From assembly GCF_023283925.1 (NCBI RefSeq), contig NZ_JAKIKX010000003.1, positions 248,001-312,000 of the forward strand: a stretch of DNA of 64,000 bases. Reading direction: 5' to 3'. A model generated the notes under the pieces. It saw nothing but the letters and a program-made list of their open reading frames with translations. It ran no database searches and was not told where the DNA came from. The DNA is from Shewanella marisflavi (GTDB lineage Bacteria > Pseudomonadota > Gammaproteobacteria > Enterobacterales > Shewanellaceae). The translations under genes and the position numbers were made by a program. Below are positions 1 to 9,305 of the stretch, piece after piece; the stretch's first letter is position 1, and every line of letters begins with the position of its first letter.

Positions 1-149
1 AATTTTTGCAATTGATTGTCGGTGATGCCACCGAGATCACTGTTTTTATTATTCACTTAGATTTTTCTAATAAAAGGAATTTGCATGTATTGGCGAATGT
101 AATACACTCTCGGCCAAGGTCTGATTTGTGCAGTAGGAGAAGCATTGAG

Positions 150-1850
150 ATGAAGAAGATACTGATCATAGGCGGCGTCGCGGGTGGCGCATCGGCGGCG
201 GCAAGGGCGCGCAGACTCAGCGAAACCGCCGAAATCATCATGTTTGAGCGCGGTGAGTATGTGTCATTTGCCAACTGTGGTCTGCCCTATCATATCAGTG
301 GCGAAATCGCTAAGCGCAGCGCCCTTGTGCTGCAGACTCCGGAAAGCTTTAAAGCCAGATTTAACGTTGATGTACGTGTGATGCATGAGGTGGTTGCTAT
401 CGATCGCGCCGCTAAGTTAGTAACCGTCAGACGTCTGAGTGATGGCAGCGAATATCAGGAAAGTTATGATGCCTTGCTGCTCAGCCCTGGTGCGGCGCCT
501 ATCGTGCCGCCAATCCCTGGCATAGACAACCCGTTAACCCATTCGCTGCGCAATATTCCCGATATGGATCGCATTCTGCAAACGATCCAGATGAACAATG
601 TCGAACACGCTACGGTTGTTGGTGGTGGTTTTATTGGCCTGGAGATGATGGAGTCCCTGCATTATCTAGGTATTAAGACCACACTGCTGGAGCTGGCACC
701 TCAGGTGATGACCCCTGTTGACCGTGAGATGGCGGGCTTTGTCCATCAGGCGATCCGCGAGCAAGGTGTTGATCTGCGCCTGGATACGGCGTTGAAAGAA
801 GTCAATTATCAGGCGCAAACTCACGTGGCGAGCGACGCCGCCGGTGAAGAGACCGCCCATCAGCATCTAAAGGGACGCCTTAACCTCACCTTGAGCAACG
901 GCGAGACGCTAGATACAGATCTGTTGATCATGGCCATTGGTGTGCGCCCCGAGACGCAGCTAGCCCGCGATGCGGGACTGGAGATTGGTGAGCTTGGTGG
1001 TATCGCGGTGAACACCATGATGCAGACCAGCGACCCCGCTATCTATGCGGTGGGCGATGCCGTCGAGGAGCAAGATTTCGTTACCGGTCAGGCTTGCCTG
1101 GTACCCTTGGCGGGCCCGGCAAATCGTCAGGGCCGCATGGCCGCCGACAACATGTTTGGCCGCCAGGAGCATTATCAGGGCACTCAGGGGACGGCGATCT
1201 GTAAGGTGTTCGATCTGGCCGTTGCTGCCACCGGCAAGAATGAGAAACAGCTTAAACAGGCTGACATCGCCTATGAGAAGGTCTATGTGCACACAGCCAG
1301 CCACGCCAGTTACTATCCTGGCGCCGAGGTAGTCTCTTTCAAACTGCTGTTCGATCCCGTTAAGGGTACCATCTTAGGGGCTCAGGCCGTGGGCAAAGAT
1401 GGTATCGATAAGCGCATCGATGTGATGGCGGTTGCCCAACGCGCCGGCATGACGGTTGAGCAGCTTCAGCACCTGGAGCTGAGCTATGCACCGCCATACG
1501 GCAGTGCCAAGGATGTCCTCAATCAGGCCGCTTTTGTGGCCAGCAACATCATCAAGGGTGATGCCACACCGATTCATTTCGATCAGATAGATGATCTCAG
1601 TGATGATCAACTGCTGCTGGATGTGCGTAACCCTGGCGAGCTTAAAAATGGTGGCTTCGAGGGCGCGGTTAATATTCCGGTGGACGAGCTGCGCGATCGC
1701 ATGCATGAGCTGCCTAAAGACAAGGAGATAGTGATCTTCTGTCAGGTAGGGCTGCGGGGTAATGTGGCCTATCGTCAGCTGGTCAACAATGGCTATCGGG
1801 CGCGTAACCTCATCGGCGGTTATCGCACCTACAAGTTTGCCACTCTTTAA
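150..1850 (+). CDS. npsr: NADH-dependent persulfide / CoA-disulfide reductase with C-terminal rhodanese domain
   Basis: 566 aa FAD flavoprotein predicted to reduce CoA-persulfide or polysulfide sulfur with NADH in the cytoplasm. The N-terminus has the FAD-binding GGVAGGASAAARARR (from residue 8), then SFANCGLPYHISG with the CoADR-type single redox Cys43. A second nucleotide motif (VVGGGFIGLEMME) follows, then the FAD site IYAVGDA. A rhodanese domain occupies roughly residues 470-566 with active-site Cys531 in IFCQVGLRGN. These positions match the Npsr enzyme of Shewanella loihica PV-4 as I remember it. I chose ATG 150, where MKKILIIGG begins at the usual family start; an upstream in-frame extension is possible but would add 48 atypical residues. 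The downstream YeeE/YedE genes suggest a sulfur-handling operon. Confidence 0.93.
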   Translation: MKKILIIGGVAGGASAAARARRLSETAEIIMFERGEYVSFANCGLPYHISGEIAKRSALVLQTPESFKARFNVDVRVMHEVVAIDRAAKLVTVRRLSDGSEYQESYDALLLSPGAAPIVPPIPGIDNPLTHSLRNIPDMDRILQTIQMNNVEHATVVGGGFIGLEMMESLHYLGIKTTLLELAPQVMTPVDREMAGFVHQAIREQGVDLRLDTALKEVNYQAQTHVASDAAGEETAHQHLKGRLNLTLSNGETLDTDLLIMAIGVRPETQLARDAGLEIGELGGIAVNTMMQTSDPAIYAVGDAVEEQDFVTGQACLVPLAGPANRQGRMAADNMFGRQEHYQGTQGTAICKVFDLAVAATGKNEKQLKQADIAYEKVYVHTASHASYYPGAEVVSFKLLFDPVKGTILGAQAVGKDGIDKRIDVMAVAQRAGMTVEQLQHLELSYAPPYGSAKDVLNQAAFVASNIIKGDATPIHFDQIDDLSDDQLLLDVRNPGELKNGGFEGAVNIPVDELRDRMHELPKDKEIVIFCQVGLRGNVAYRQLVNNGYRARNLIGGYRTYKFATL

Positions 1851-1859
1851 ATTTTCACC

Positions 1860-1890
1860 AGAGGGTCGAATGGCCCTCTCGCTTTCTTTT
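1860..1890 (+). terminator. Weak hairpin after the persulfide reductase
   Basis: AGAGGG and CCCTCT flank an 8-nt loop, followed by a T-rich tract (gctttctttt). It lies between the reductase and the YeeE gene and could be a leaky terminator or attenuator. Confidence 0.45.
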
Positions 1891-1914
1891 CGCGACAGAT
1901 GAAAGAGGTACTCG

Positions 1915-2346
1915 ATGTTTTCATCACTCGCTATCGCCTTGTGCGGTGGTCTATTGATTGGCTTGGCGGCAAGCCTGCTTTTGGTCGTTAACGGCCGAAT
2001 CGCCGGTATTAGCGGCATCATATATGGCGCCCTGTGGCGCCGCGAGTCTAAGTCCATATTGGGCTGGCAAGTTTATTTTCTCGCAGGGCTGGTGTTAAGC
2101 GGCCTGTTGCTGGCCGCGCCACTTAAGGAGTGGCTGGCGATTGAACCTGTGGTCTTGAGTGCCGGGGGGATCGCCTTGCCGACCCTACTGCTGGCAGGTT
2201 TGCTAGTGGGCATAGGCAGTTCTCTGGGCAACGGCTGCACCAGCGGTCATTGCATCTGCGGCATCGGCCGTTTGTCGCCGCGCTCCATTGCCGCGTCGCT
2301 GGTGTTCATGTTGGTGGGCATAGCTGCCGCCGTGTTGCTGAACTAG
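1915..2346 (+). CDS. YeeE/YedE family transporter, N-terminal half protein
   Basis: 143 aa membrane protein of the YeeE/YedE (DUF395) sulfur-compound transporter family, with about four hydrophobic helices. The diagnostic motif GNGCTSGHCICGIGRL lies near residues 104-119; the conserved Cys of this motif relays thiosulfate in characterised members. In many proteobacteria this transporter is two half-length genes, as here: the partner starts 8 bp downstream. Linkage to a persulfide reductase suggests import of a reduced sulfur species, although the substrate cannot be read from the sequence. An AAAGAGG Shine-Dalgarno lies just upstream. Confidence 0.85.
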   Translation: MFSSLAIALCGGLLIGLAASLLLVVNGRIAGISGIIYGALWRRESKSILGWQVYFLAGLVLSGLLLAAPLKEWLAIEPVVLSAGGIALPTLLLAGLLVGIGSSLGNGCTSGHCICGIGRLSPRSIAASLVFMLVGIAAAVLLN

Positions 2347-2354
2347 GGGGCGAT

Positions 2355-2825
2355 ATGCGTAATTTAATTGCTTTACTCTCGGGCCTATTGTTTGGTGCCG
2401 GTCTACTGCTCTCGGGCCTTGCCGATCCTGCTAAGGTGCTGGGCTTTTTGGATGTCAGCTTGATCGCGAGTGGTCAGTGGGACCCCAGCTTAATGTTGGT
2501 GATGGGCGGTTCCCTTAGTGTCTATCTGCCCGTTTATCTCTTGTGGGTCAAACCCAGAATGGCCCAAAAGTTAGGTCCTGTGCTGGATAGTCATTATCAG
2601 GTGCCAAACAAGACACGTATCGATGGTCCTCTGGTGGTGGGTGCTGGGCTATTTGGCCTGGGCTGGGGCATGTTAGGTATCTGTCCGGGCCCAGCTGTGG
2701 TGAATCTCTCCAGTTTCGATCCCTTGGCGTTGGCCTTCATGGCGGCGATGATCTTAGGCGCCTATTTAGGTCGCCTGCTTCAACGCCTACAACAGCGCAG
2801 AATGCAGACACAGGTCGAGGCTTAA
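2355..2825 (+). CDS. YeeE/YedE family transporter, C-terminal half protein
   Basis: 156 aa membrane protein, the second half of the split YeeE/YedE transporter. It starts MRNLIALLSGLLFGAGLLLSG, typical for this half, and carries GWGMLGICPGPAVVN, the motif equivalent to the GCTSG motif of the first half. An in-frame extension upstream to 2250 exists but would overlap the previous gene, so ATG 2355 (preceded by GGGGGCG) is preferred. The two halves are presumably co-translated and form one membrane unit. Confidence 0.85.
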   Translation: MRNLIALLSGLLFGAGLLLSGLADPAKVLGFLDVSLIASGQWDPSLMLVMGGSLSVYLPVYLLWVKPRMAQKLGPVLDSHYQVPNKTRIDGPLVVGAGLFGLGWGMLGICPGPAVVNLSSFDPLALAFMAAMILGAYLGRLLQRLQQRRMQTQVEA

Positions 2826-3027
2826 CTTACTTATTTTAGTGCGAAAGTACTTGGCAGCGCCTGGCTTTGATGCTTAGCTAATAGTGATTGATGGGGAGCG
2901 ATGTTCGCGTCTCATTCTGGCCTTCACTTGACGAGTGTTGAGGCCGAACTGTTTAGGAGGCGCTGATGCATCGATATCGATTTCCCCATTGTATTCTCTC
3001 CCTTGAGGCAAGCCAGGTACGCTAAAT

Positions 3028-4347
3028 ATGGCTATGATGGGGCTGAGCTTACTGATACTCCTGGCGCTGTGCGTGCTGGTGTTTCTCTTGCTGCGAAGAC
3101 GCAGCTGGGAGCCATTAAGCTTTGAAACCTTAGCCTCCCAACTGGATGACGGTGTTATCCTTATCGATGCTAAGGGCAGTATTCTTGCCCATAATGCCCT
3201 GGCGGTGAGCTTGATGCAGGAGGAGGCGACCGATCTTAGGGGCAAGTCGCTGGCCTTGTGGCTTAAAGATTCTAATGGGGCACAACTGCGACAGATTGAC
3301 GATCGTCAGTTGGGGACCAGTTTGAATCTGGGGCGTGAGTTCTTAAGTTTTACCCGCCTGAGCCAAGAGGCGCGCGGCCAGCTACTCATAGTGCGTCACC
3401 ACTCCCTAGAGCAGGATATTCGTCAGGATATTACCCGTTATCATCACAGTCAGTATTTTGCCCAAATAGGCACCTGGGACTGGGACGTTGGCACAGATAC
3501 CCTCTATTGGTCCGATGCTATCTATGGCATCTTCGGCTACAAATTGGGGGAGGTCACCCCAAGTTATGAGTTCTTCTATTCTCGAGTTCACCCTGAGGAC
3601 CGCGAAAAGGTTAGGGCGGGCGAAGAGCGCTGTATTGCTACCGGTGAGAATCACGACGAGGAGTACCGTATCCTCTGGCCTGACGGCTCGGTGCGCTGGG
3701 TGCGCGAGACGGGTAACCTGGTGAAAGACAGCGAAGGGGAATTGCTTAAGATGGTGGGTGTGGTGCGCGATATCACACAGGATAAGGCGCTGCACAACAA
3801 GCTTGAGCAGATGGCACATCAGGATCCTTTGACCGGCTTACCCAATCGTTTACAGCTCGAACAGCATCTGGCACAGGCGATAGCGCGAGCGAGTCAAATC
3901 AAGTCGCGAGTGGTGCTTATCTTTATCGACCTCAATAACTTTAAACAGATTAACGACACCCTTGGCCATCAGGCAGGCGATCGTGTCTTGATGACGGCAG
4001 CCGAAAGGTTAAAAACCTGGCAGCGGCCAGAGGATCTGGTGGCGCGTATTGGTGGTGATGAGTTTGTCATCATGGTGCCAGATCTGCCTCTGGAGGCGAT
4101 GCTTGAACAGGAGATCTCAGCACTTGCTAAAGGACTGTTTGAAGGCTTTGGTGAACCCCTCTTGCAGACAGGAAAGGGGATTCAAGCCAGCTTAGGTTTT
4201 GCCGTTTATCCCGATCATGCCAGCAATATGGACGCCCTGCTGCATGTGGCCGATCAGGCGATGTATGTCGCCAAGGGGCGTGGGGATGACCAGTACCATC
4301 TGGGGCCGGATCTTCGTGCCGATCTCGGCCACCGTCTGGCGCGCTAA
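3028..4347 (+). CDS. Membrane-anchored PAS-GGDEF diguanylate cyclase
   Basis: 439 aa predicted c-di-GMP synthase. One N-terminal transmembrane helix (residues about 2-22, ending LLRRR) is followed by a PAS-like region (about 33-100), a clear PAS/PAC domain (about 140-255, WDWDVGTDTLYWSD and VGVVRDITQDK) and a GGDEF domain. The active-site GGDEF is intact at residues 342-346. An inhibitory I-site RPED lies five residues before it, so product feedback inhibition is likely. The gene is monocistronic, converging on the PAP2 phosphatase gene. It is the only GGDEF protein in this window with an intact catalytic motif. Confidence 0.92.
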   Translation: MAMMGLSLLILLALCVLVFLLLRRRSWEPLSFETLASQLDDGVILIDAKGSILAHNALAVSLMQEEATDLRGKSLALWLKDSNGAQLRQIDDRQLGTSLNLGREFLSFTRLSQEARGQLLIVRHHSLEQDIRQDITRYHHSQYFAQIGTWDWDVGTDTLYWSDAIYGIFGYKLGEVTPSYEFFYSRVHPEDREKVRAGEERCIATGENHDEEYRILWPDGSVRWVRETGNLVKDSEGELLKMVGVVRDITQDKALHNKLEQMAHQDPLTGLPNRLQLEQHLAQAIARASQIKSRVVLIFIDLNNFKQINDTLGHQAGDRVLMTAAERLKTWQRPEDLVARIGGDEFVIMVPDLPLEAMLEQEISALAKGLFEGFGEPLLQTGKGIQASLGFAVYPDHASNMDALLHVADQAMYVAKGRGDDQYHLGPDLRADLGHRLAR

Positions 4348-4357
4348 CGCTTCCTCA

Positions 4358-5104
4358 TCAGCGGCTAAGAGCCTCCAGCGCCTGACATGTCTGGTTCTGG
4401 TCGCGCTTGCGGCGCAAAAATAAGCCGTAATACCAGCTCATTGCCGAGCACCAAGCGATCGCCAAACTCCACACGTCGTGTGATAGAAAATGTGCGCCTC
4501 TGAGCTGCTGCGCCACGCCAAAGATAACCCCCAGCCCAAGCCCAAAGCCCAGCCCCAACCAGCGATAGCGCGGCGCGTAGCTAAGGGCAAAGAAGTAGAG
4601 TGCTACCCAGGCATAGCCGCCGCTAGAGTGACCCGCCGGAAAGCATTGCCCAGGCGAGTTGGCATCAACCTTAGGTGAAAACAGCGAAAAGTAATCGGCT
4701 GCTCCCCCGAATATCTTCAGATGCCAGGGGCAGTCTAGGTGAATAAAAGACTTACCGAGTCTGACCAATATCACGCTGCTGAGCACGCTCATCAAGAGAA
4801 AGATCAATCCTCGGCGATAGTATGCCAGGGTGGCTTTTTTGCTGCTCAGGGCGAGCAGACTAATGACTATGACTCCTAGCAAGATCACCAGATCGCGGCC
4901 TCCGACATGGATCAGTTTTTCTGTCAGCCAGGCGCTGCGTAGCGGCCAGCCATCGATACCGCCTTCGAGGTGAAACAGCCATTGGCTGAGGGCGAGGTCG
5001 ATATGAAACAGTTCGATCAGCATGACAGCCAGGATAAACAGCATGCCGGGTACTAGAAGATGTTGGCGCCAAAAGGCGGTAGAGGTTTGCGTGTCTGCTG
5101 ACAT
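4358..5104 (-). CDS. PAP2 superfamily phosphatase
   Basis: 248 aa integral membrane protein of the PAP2 / lipid phosphate phosphatase family with about six hydrophobic segments. The tripartite phosphatase signature is visible: KSFIHLDCPWHL (motif 1, diverged from KX6RP), PAGHSSGGYAW (motif 2, catalytic His) and GAHFLSHDVWS (motif 3). Likely substrates are undecaprenyl pyrophosphate or lipid A/phosphatidyl phosphates at the periplasmic face, but the sequence does not discriminate. The cysteine in motif 1 and the long loop before motif 2 are features of a subgroup found in many marine gammaproteobacteria. Confidence 0.85.
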   Translation of the reverse strand: MSADTQTSTAFWRQHLLVPGMLFILAVMLIELFHIDLALSQWLFHLEGGIDGWPLRSAWLTEKLIHVGGRDLVILLGVIVISLLALSSKKATLAYYRRGLIFLLMSVLSSVILVRLGKSFIHLDCPWHLKIFGGAADYFSLFSPKVDANSPGQCFPAGHSSGGYAWVALYFFALSYAPRYRWLGLGFGLGLGVIFGVAQQLRGAHFLSHDVWSLAIAWCSAMSWYYGLFLRRKRDQNQTCQALEALSR

Positions 5105-5228
5105 ATAGATTGCCCCATTGGCACCTCGGTTGAGGTGCTAAATCAAAACAAAGTGCTGGGGACAAGTCTATGGGTAAGGGCGTGAATATTATGTCAACAA
5201 GCGCTACCTAAGGAGCAAGGCTGAGGAG

Positions 5229-5672
5229 TTAGTTGGCGGCCGCCTTGATCGCCTGTGCCAGCGCCAGTACGCCATTGGTTCGCGATGGGCTTAGCTGACC
5301 ACTGAGTCCCAACTGCTCGAAATAGGCGTCAAGATCCAGGGCTGCGATGCTGGCCTTATCTTGCCCATGCGTAACGGTCAGCAGCAGGGCGATCAGTCCC
5401 TTGACGATACGGGCGTCGCTGTCCGCCAGGTAGTAATGTTTGCCGTCAATCTCTCTGTGATAGAGCCAGGCGTTGCTCTCGCAGCCTCTGACTTGGGCCG
5501 AGGGTTGCCGTAAAGCCTCGTCCAGAGACGGTAGGCGTTTGCCCAGCAACATCAGGGCGCGGTAGCGCTCCTGCCAGTTTGCCGCCTGGGTGAAGTTTGG
5601 CAGTATCTCCTGGGGATCCAGTTCGAGGCGGGTAAAGGCCTCTGGTTCTGGGCTTAAGGGGGTATCACTCAT
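5229..5672 (-). CDS. csdE: SufE/CsdE family sulfur acceptor
   Basis: 147 aa SufE-fold protein that accepts sulfane sulfur from a cysteine desulfurase. It contains the family core WQERYRALMLLGKRLP and the acceptor Cys in VRGCESNAWL (about residue 64), and it ends with a typical helical SPSRTNGVLALAQAIKAAA. It lies 42 bp downstream of the desulfurase gene on the same strand, so the two form a CsdA-CsdE pair. It was assigned CsdE rather than SufE because no sufBCD genes are nearby. Confidence 0.88.
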   Translation of the reverse strand: MSDTPLSPEPEAFTRLELDPQEILPNFTQAANWQERYRALMLLGKRLPSLDEALRQPSAQVRGCESNAWLYHREIDGKHYYLADSDARIVKGLIALLLTVTHGQDKASIAALDLDAYFEQLGLSGQLSPSRTNGVLALAQAIKAAAN

Positions 5673-5714
5673 CTAGGACTCATCTTCGTCAGTTGTGGCG
5701 CGAGTTAGCGTCAA

Positions 5715-6926
5715 TTAAAGCAAAAGGTCTTTTACCGATTGTAGCGCCTCGATAAAGCGATTTATATCTTCATCGCTGGAATAGACGCCGAGCGAGGCAC
5801 GGCAGCAGCCTGAAAGGCCCAGTGTTTGCATCAGCGGCATGGCGCAGTGATGACCGCAGCGAACGGCGATCCCTTGTTGATCCAACAAGATCCCTACATC
5901 CTGGTGATGTTCGCCGGTGAGGTTAAAGGCTACCGCGCCGACATTGTCTTCGTGGGCGCCATAGAGGGTGATCCCGCCGAGGGCGTTTAGCTCGGCCTGC
6001 AGGCGTTTGAGCAGTACCTGTTCATGGGCCCTGATTTCAGCCCTTGGCAGCGACTGAAGAAAGTCGATAGCGGCGCCCAGGCCAATCACCTCGGCGATGG
6101 GCGGCGTACCCGCCTCGAGACGATTAGGCAGTATATTAAATGTGGTGCCCTCGAAGCTGACCTGTTTGATCATCTCGCCGCCGGTAAGCAGGGGCTCGAG
6201 TTTGTCTAGCTGATCAAAGCGGCCATATAAGATGCCAACGCCGGTCGGGCCATACATCTTATGGCCCGAGAAGAGGTAGAAGTCGCAGTCGATGGACTGT
6301 ACATCCACCTCAAGATGGGCGATCGCCTGGGCGCCATCGATAAGGGTCAGAGCGCCAACCGCCTTGGCCTGGCTGACCATCTCGGCTACTGGGTTAACCG
6401 TGCCCAGCACGTTGGAAACATGGCTCAGGGCAACGATACGCGGCTGACGTTTGAGCAACTCACGGTAGGCCGTTTGATCCAGACGTGCGTCATGGGTCAG
6501 TGGGATGGGGACGATTTCGGCGCCGGTTTGCTTGGCCAGCATCTGCCAGGGAACGATATTGGCATGATGGGCGGCGTTGTCGATCAGAATCAGATCTTGC
6601 GGTTTTAATTGGGATGCTAACCCTTGGGCGACCAGGTTGATCCCTTCTGTGGTGCCATGGGTGAAGATGATCTCTTCTCTTCTGGCGGCATGAATAAAGT
6701 GTTGAACCTGGCTGCGCACCGCCTCATATTGGCTGGTGGCTCGGGCGGATAGCTGATGGGCGGCGCGATGCACATTGGCATTATCTTGGGCGTAATAGCG
6801 GGTCATGGCGTCGATCACCCCTTGGGGTTTCTGACTGGTCGCGGCCGTGTCCAGATACACCAGGGGATAGTCGCCGAGTGTCTGGCTGAGGGCAGGAAAC
6901 TGACTGCGCAGCTGGCTAAATTCCAT
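5715..6926 (-). CDS. csdA: Group II cysteine desulfurase (CsdA/SufS)
   Basis: 403 aa PLP enzyme converting cysteine to alanine and enzyme-bound persulfide for Fe-S cluster or sulfur-carrier assembly. Visible landmarks are TTEGINLVAQG, HHANIVPWQ (substrate/PLP His), DGAQAIAH, the Schiff-base lysine in SGHKMYGPTG, and the catalytic cysteine loop RCGHHCAMP near residue 360. Length fits SufS/CsdA (about 400). The start is ambiguous between TTG 6929 and ATG 6926; ATG is taken. It is followed by csdE, the expected sulfur acceptor. Confidence 0.92.
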   Translation of the reverse strand: MEFSQLRSQFPALSQTLGDYPLVYLDTAATSQKPQGVIDAMTRYYAQDNANVHRAAHQLSARATSQYEAVRSQVQHFIHAARREEIIFTHGTTEGINLVAQGLASQLKPQDLILIDNAAHHANIVPWQMLAKQTGAEIVPIPLTHDARLDQTAYRELLKRQPRIVALSHVSNVLGTVNPVAEMVSQAKAVGALTLIDGAQAIAHLEVDVQSIDCDFYLFSGHKMYGPTGVGILYGRFDQLDKLEPLLTGGEMIKQVSFEGTTFNILPNRLEAGTPPIAEVIGLGAAIDFLQSLPRAEIRAHEQVLLKRLQAELNALGGITLYGAHEDNVGAVAFNLTGEHHQDVGILLDQQGIAVRCGHHCAMPLMQTLGLSGCCRASLGVYSSDEDINRFIEALQSVKDLLL

Positions 6927-6953
6927 CAATTGGGTCCGTTGCGTGGTTCAAAC

Positions 6954-6989
6954 AAAAAAGGCGCTCAGATCTTGGGAGATCTCAGCGCC
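6954..6989 (-). terminator. Rho-independent terminator for tas
   Basis: Inverted repeat ggcgctcagatct / agatctcagcgcc (one mismatch) with a run of six A on the plus strand, giving a T-run on the minus strand. It lies 50 bp after the aldo/keto reductase gene. Confidence 0.8.
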
Positions 6990-7040
6990 TATTGCAAGTT
7001 GCATTTCGCCTTTTAGGGCTGGCTAGGTCCAAAACCCCTT

Positions 7041-8081
7041 TTAAGGGCAGGGGATACGGTAGATGCTCGCCAGCTCGTCGATTCTTCCTAGCAGTTCATC
7101 GCTCAGGCTAACCGAGGCGCTGTCGATATTCTCTTTGAGCTGCTCGAGGTTGGTCGCCCCTATGATGTTGCTGCCCACGAAGCGGCGGCCGTTAACGAAG
7201 GCCAGGGCCATCTGCGCCGGACTCAGGTTAAATTCCCGTGCCAGCTCGACATAGGCCTGGGTGGCATCTAAGGCCATCTGCGAGCCTGTATAGCGGGCGA
7301 AGCGCTTGAACAGGGTGAGTCTGGCTCCATCTGGCCATTGGCCGTTTAGGTATTTACCACTCAGGGCGCCAAACGCCAGCGGTGAGTAGGCCAACAGAGG
7401 TAACTCTTCGCGATGAGCGATCTCTGCCATACCCACTTCAAAGCTGCGATTGAGCAGGTTGTAGGGGTTCTGCACGCTGATGATGCGCGGCAGGCCATGT
7501 TTTTCCGCCAATTGCAGATACTTCATCAATCCCCAAGGGGTCTCGTTAGACACCCCTATGTAGCGGATCTTACCCGCCTTGATCAGATCGGCCAGGGCCT
7601 CGAGAGTATCGACTATGGGGGTGAGCTTCTCCTGGTCATCTTGCTGGTAGAAGAGCTCGCCGAAGAAGTTGGTATTGCGATCGGGCCAGTGCAGTTGATA
7701 GAGATCTATGGTTTCAATCTGCAGACGCTCTAAGGAGTCGTTGACCGCCTGATGTATGTTGCGCCAGTCCAGCGCCATGTTTTGACGAATATAGTCGCTC
7801 TTACCGCCTGGCGCGGCCACCTTAGTGGCGATCACTAAATTGTCGCGATTGCCACGTGCCTTGAGGTAGTTGCCAAGTATGCGCTCGGTTTCGCCCTGGG
7901 TTTCCGCCTTGGGAGGCACAGGGTACATTTCGGCGGTATCGATAAAGTTGATGCCTTGTCCGATGGCGTAGTCGAGCTGTTCGAAGGCCTCAGCCTGGGT
8001 ATTCTGTTCACCCCAGGTCATGGTGCCCAGGCTAATTTTACTGACGTCTAAGCTGGAATGGGGGAGTCTAGTATAGTCCAT
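7041..8081 (-). CDS. tas: Aldo/keto reductase, Tas family
   Basis: 346 aa, the same length as E. coli Tas and similar throughout. It starts MDYTRLPHSSLDVSKISLGTM and has the AKR catalytic tetrad: Asp and Tyr in FIDTAEMYPVPP, Lys in VIATKVAAPGG, and His in LYQLHWPDRN. The GVSNETPWG and SVQNPYNLLNRSFE motifs form the barrel and cofactor site. It is a cytosolic NAD(P)H-dependent oxidoreductase whose physiological substrate is not established. A GGAG ribosome site precedes the start. Transcribed alone, with its own terminator. Confidence 0.9.
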   Translation of the reverse strand: MDYTRLPHSSLDVSKISLGTMTWGEQNTQAEAFEQLDYAIGQGINFIDTAEMYPVPPKAETQGETERILGNYLKARGNRDNLVIATKVAAPGGKSDYIRQNMALDWRNIHQAVNDSLERLQIETIDLYQLHWPDRNTNFFGELFYQQDDQEKLTPIVDTLEALADLIKAGKIRYIGVSNETPWGLMKYLQLAEKHGLPRIISVQNPYNLLNRSFEVGMAEIAHREELPLLAYSPLAFGALSGKYLNGQWPDGARLTLFKRFARYTGSQMALDATQAYVELAREFNLSPAQMALAFVNGRRFVGSNIIGATNLEQLKENIDSASVSLSDELLGRIDELASIYRIPCP

Positions 8082-8204
8082 TCAAATCTCCAGAATGCGC
8101 AAGGATTACCTTTGAGGCTAGCAAGCTTTTTTAGGAAACACTAGATAAATTAACTCATCGTGAAGTAACAAAATATCTCGATGATTTAATTGTAATTTCT
8201 CTGG

Positions 8205-9173
8205 TTAAAGTTTGAGCAGCATAGGCATTTCGCAGGCATCGTGACCCGTGTTACCAAGGGGAGCATCCAGATGTTCGAATCCCAGTTTTTCATATAGCTT
8301 AACCGCCTCATGCAAACAGGCGGTAGTTTCAAGATAGCAGAGGCTAAATCCCTGGCGTCTGGCAAACTCAAAGGCCTGCAGCGCCATGCGCTTAGCGAAG
8401 CCCTTACCTCTGAGCTTGGGGTCGAAATACATTTTCTGCAGTTCGCAGATCTCACTATGGCCGGGTAGGGGAGCGATACCGACGCCGCCCATCACCAAGC
8501 CCTTATAGTCCACTACCCAGTAGTGCGCCTTGTCGCCTTGGTAGACGCTGTAGAGATCGTCCAGGGTGGGATCGGCGACGCTATAGCCTTTGTCTGGGGT
8601 TAAACCATATTCGGCAGAAACGTTACGGATCACCCGGGCAATATGGCGGTTATCTTGTTCTTCAAGGCTTCTGATCTCATAGCCTTGCTGGGCGTTCGCC
8701 AGCTCTATGGCCCGGGTATATTGGCTGAGGCTGGCTTCGAGCTGGGCGATCTGCTCAAGTGAAAGCTGGGCCAGGATCTCCTGGTACATCTTGTTTTGTT
8801 GCTCATTTAAGCGGGTGAGCTGACGTTTGCCCTGAGGGGTCAGCTGGCACAGAGAGCTACGGCTGTCTCTGGGGTTGTTACGGCTCTTGGCAAAGCCCTT
8901 TTCGCATAGCTGGCTGACGGCACGGCTGGCGTTGGACTTGTCGATATTCAGCGCCAGCGCCAACTGCTTTATTGAAAGCTCCTGGGAGTCGAGTTCAATC
9001 AAGGCGTGGGCCTGCACCGGTGATAGTGGTAGATCACCGCAGGCTGAGTTGAGCATGCCAAGCTGCCTTACCAACAGCCTGGAGAGGCTGCGCAATGAAG
9101 AGCAAGTCTGCGGCAGTTCTATAGTCTGTGTGGGAGCTGAATCATCGAGTGTCGAAGGACAAAGTTGAGACAT
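8205..9173 (-). CDS. MarR-type regulator fused to GNAT acetyltransferase
   Basis: 322 aa bifunctional protein. Residues about 20-160 form a MarR winged helix ([30 protein letters not shown] as recognition region, [15 protein letters not shown] as wing). Residues about 170-322 form a GNAT N-acetyltransferase with the acetyl-CoA loop [22 protein letters not shown] and terminal [19 protein letters not shown]. This MarR-GNAT architecture is a recognised family in which one chain carries a DNA-binding and an acetyl-transfer module. No partner gene is adjacent, so target and ligand are unknown. Confidence 0.88.
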   Translation of the reverse strand: MSQLCPSTLDDSAPTQTIELPQTCSSLRSLSRLLVRQLGMLNSACGDLPLSPVQAHALIELDSQELSIKQLALALNIDKSNASRAVSQLCEKGFAKSRNNPRDSRSSLCQLTPQGKRQLTRLNEQQNKMYQEILAQLSLEQIAQLEASLSQYTRAIELANAQQGYEIRSLEEQDNRHIARVIRNVSAEYGLTPDKGYSVADPTLDDLYSVYQGDKAHYWVVDYKGLVMGGVGIAPLPGHSEICELQKMYFDPKLRGKGFAKRMALQAFEFARRQGFSLCYLETTACLHEAVKLYEKLGFEHLDAPLGNTGHDACEMPMLLKL

Positions 9174-9305
9174 TGTGGCGATCCGAGTGTGCTATTTAGT
9201 TGCGGTTTACATCTAACTTAGTCGCCTAAATTTAGAAATGCAAGTTTTTGCTAATGTAGAGTATTTAAGCAGACGCAAGCTGTCGGCGTCTGCTGTTCAC
9301 TTGGC

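Noticed and set aside
1374..2057. Long minus-strand open frame of 227 codons
   Set aside because: Shadow of the rhodanese domain and YeeE gene; no domain recognisable.
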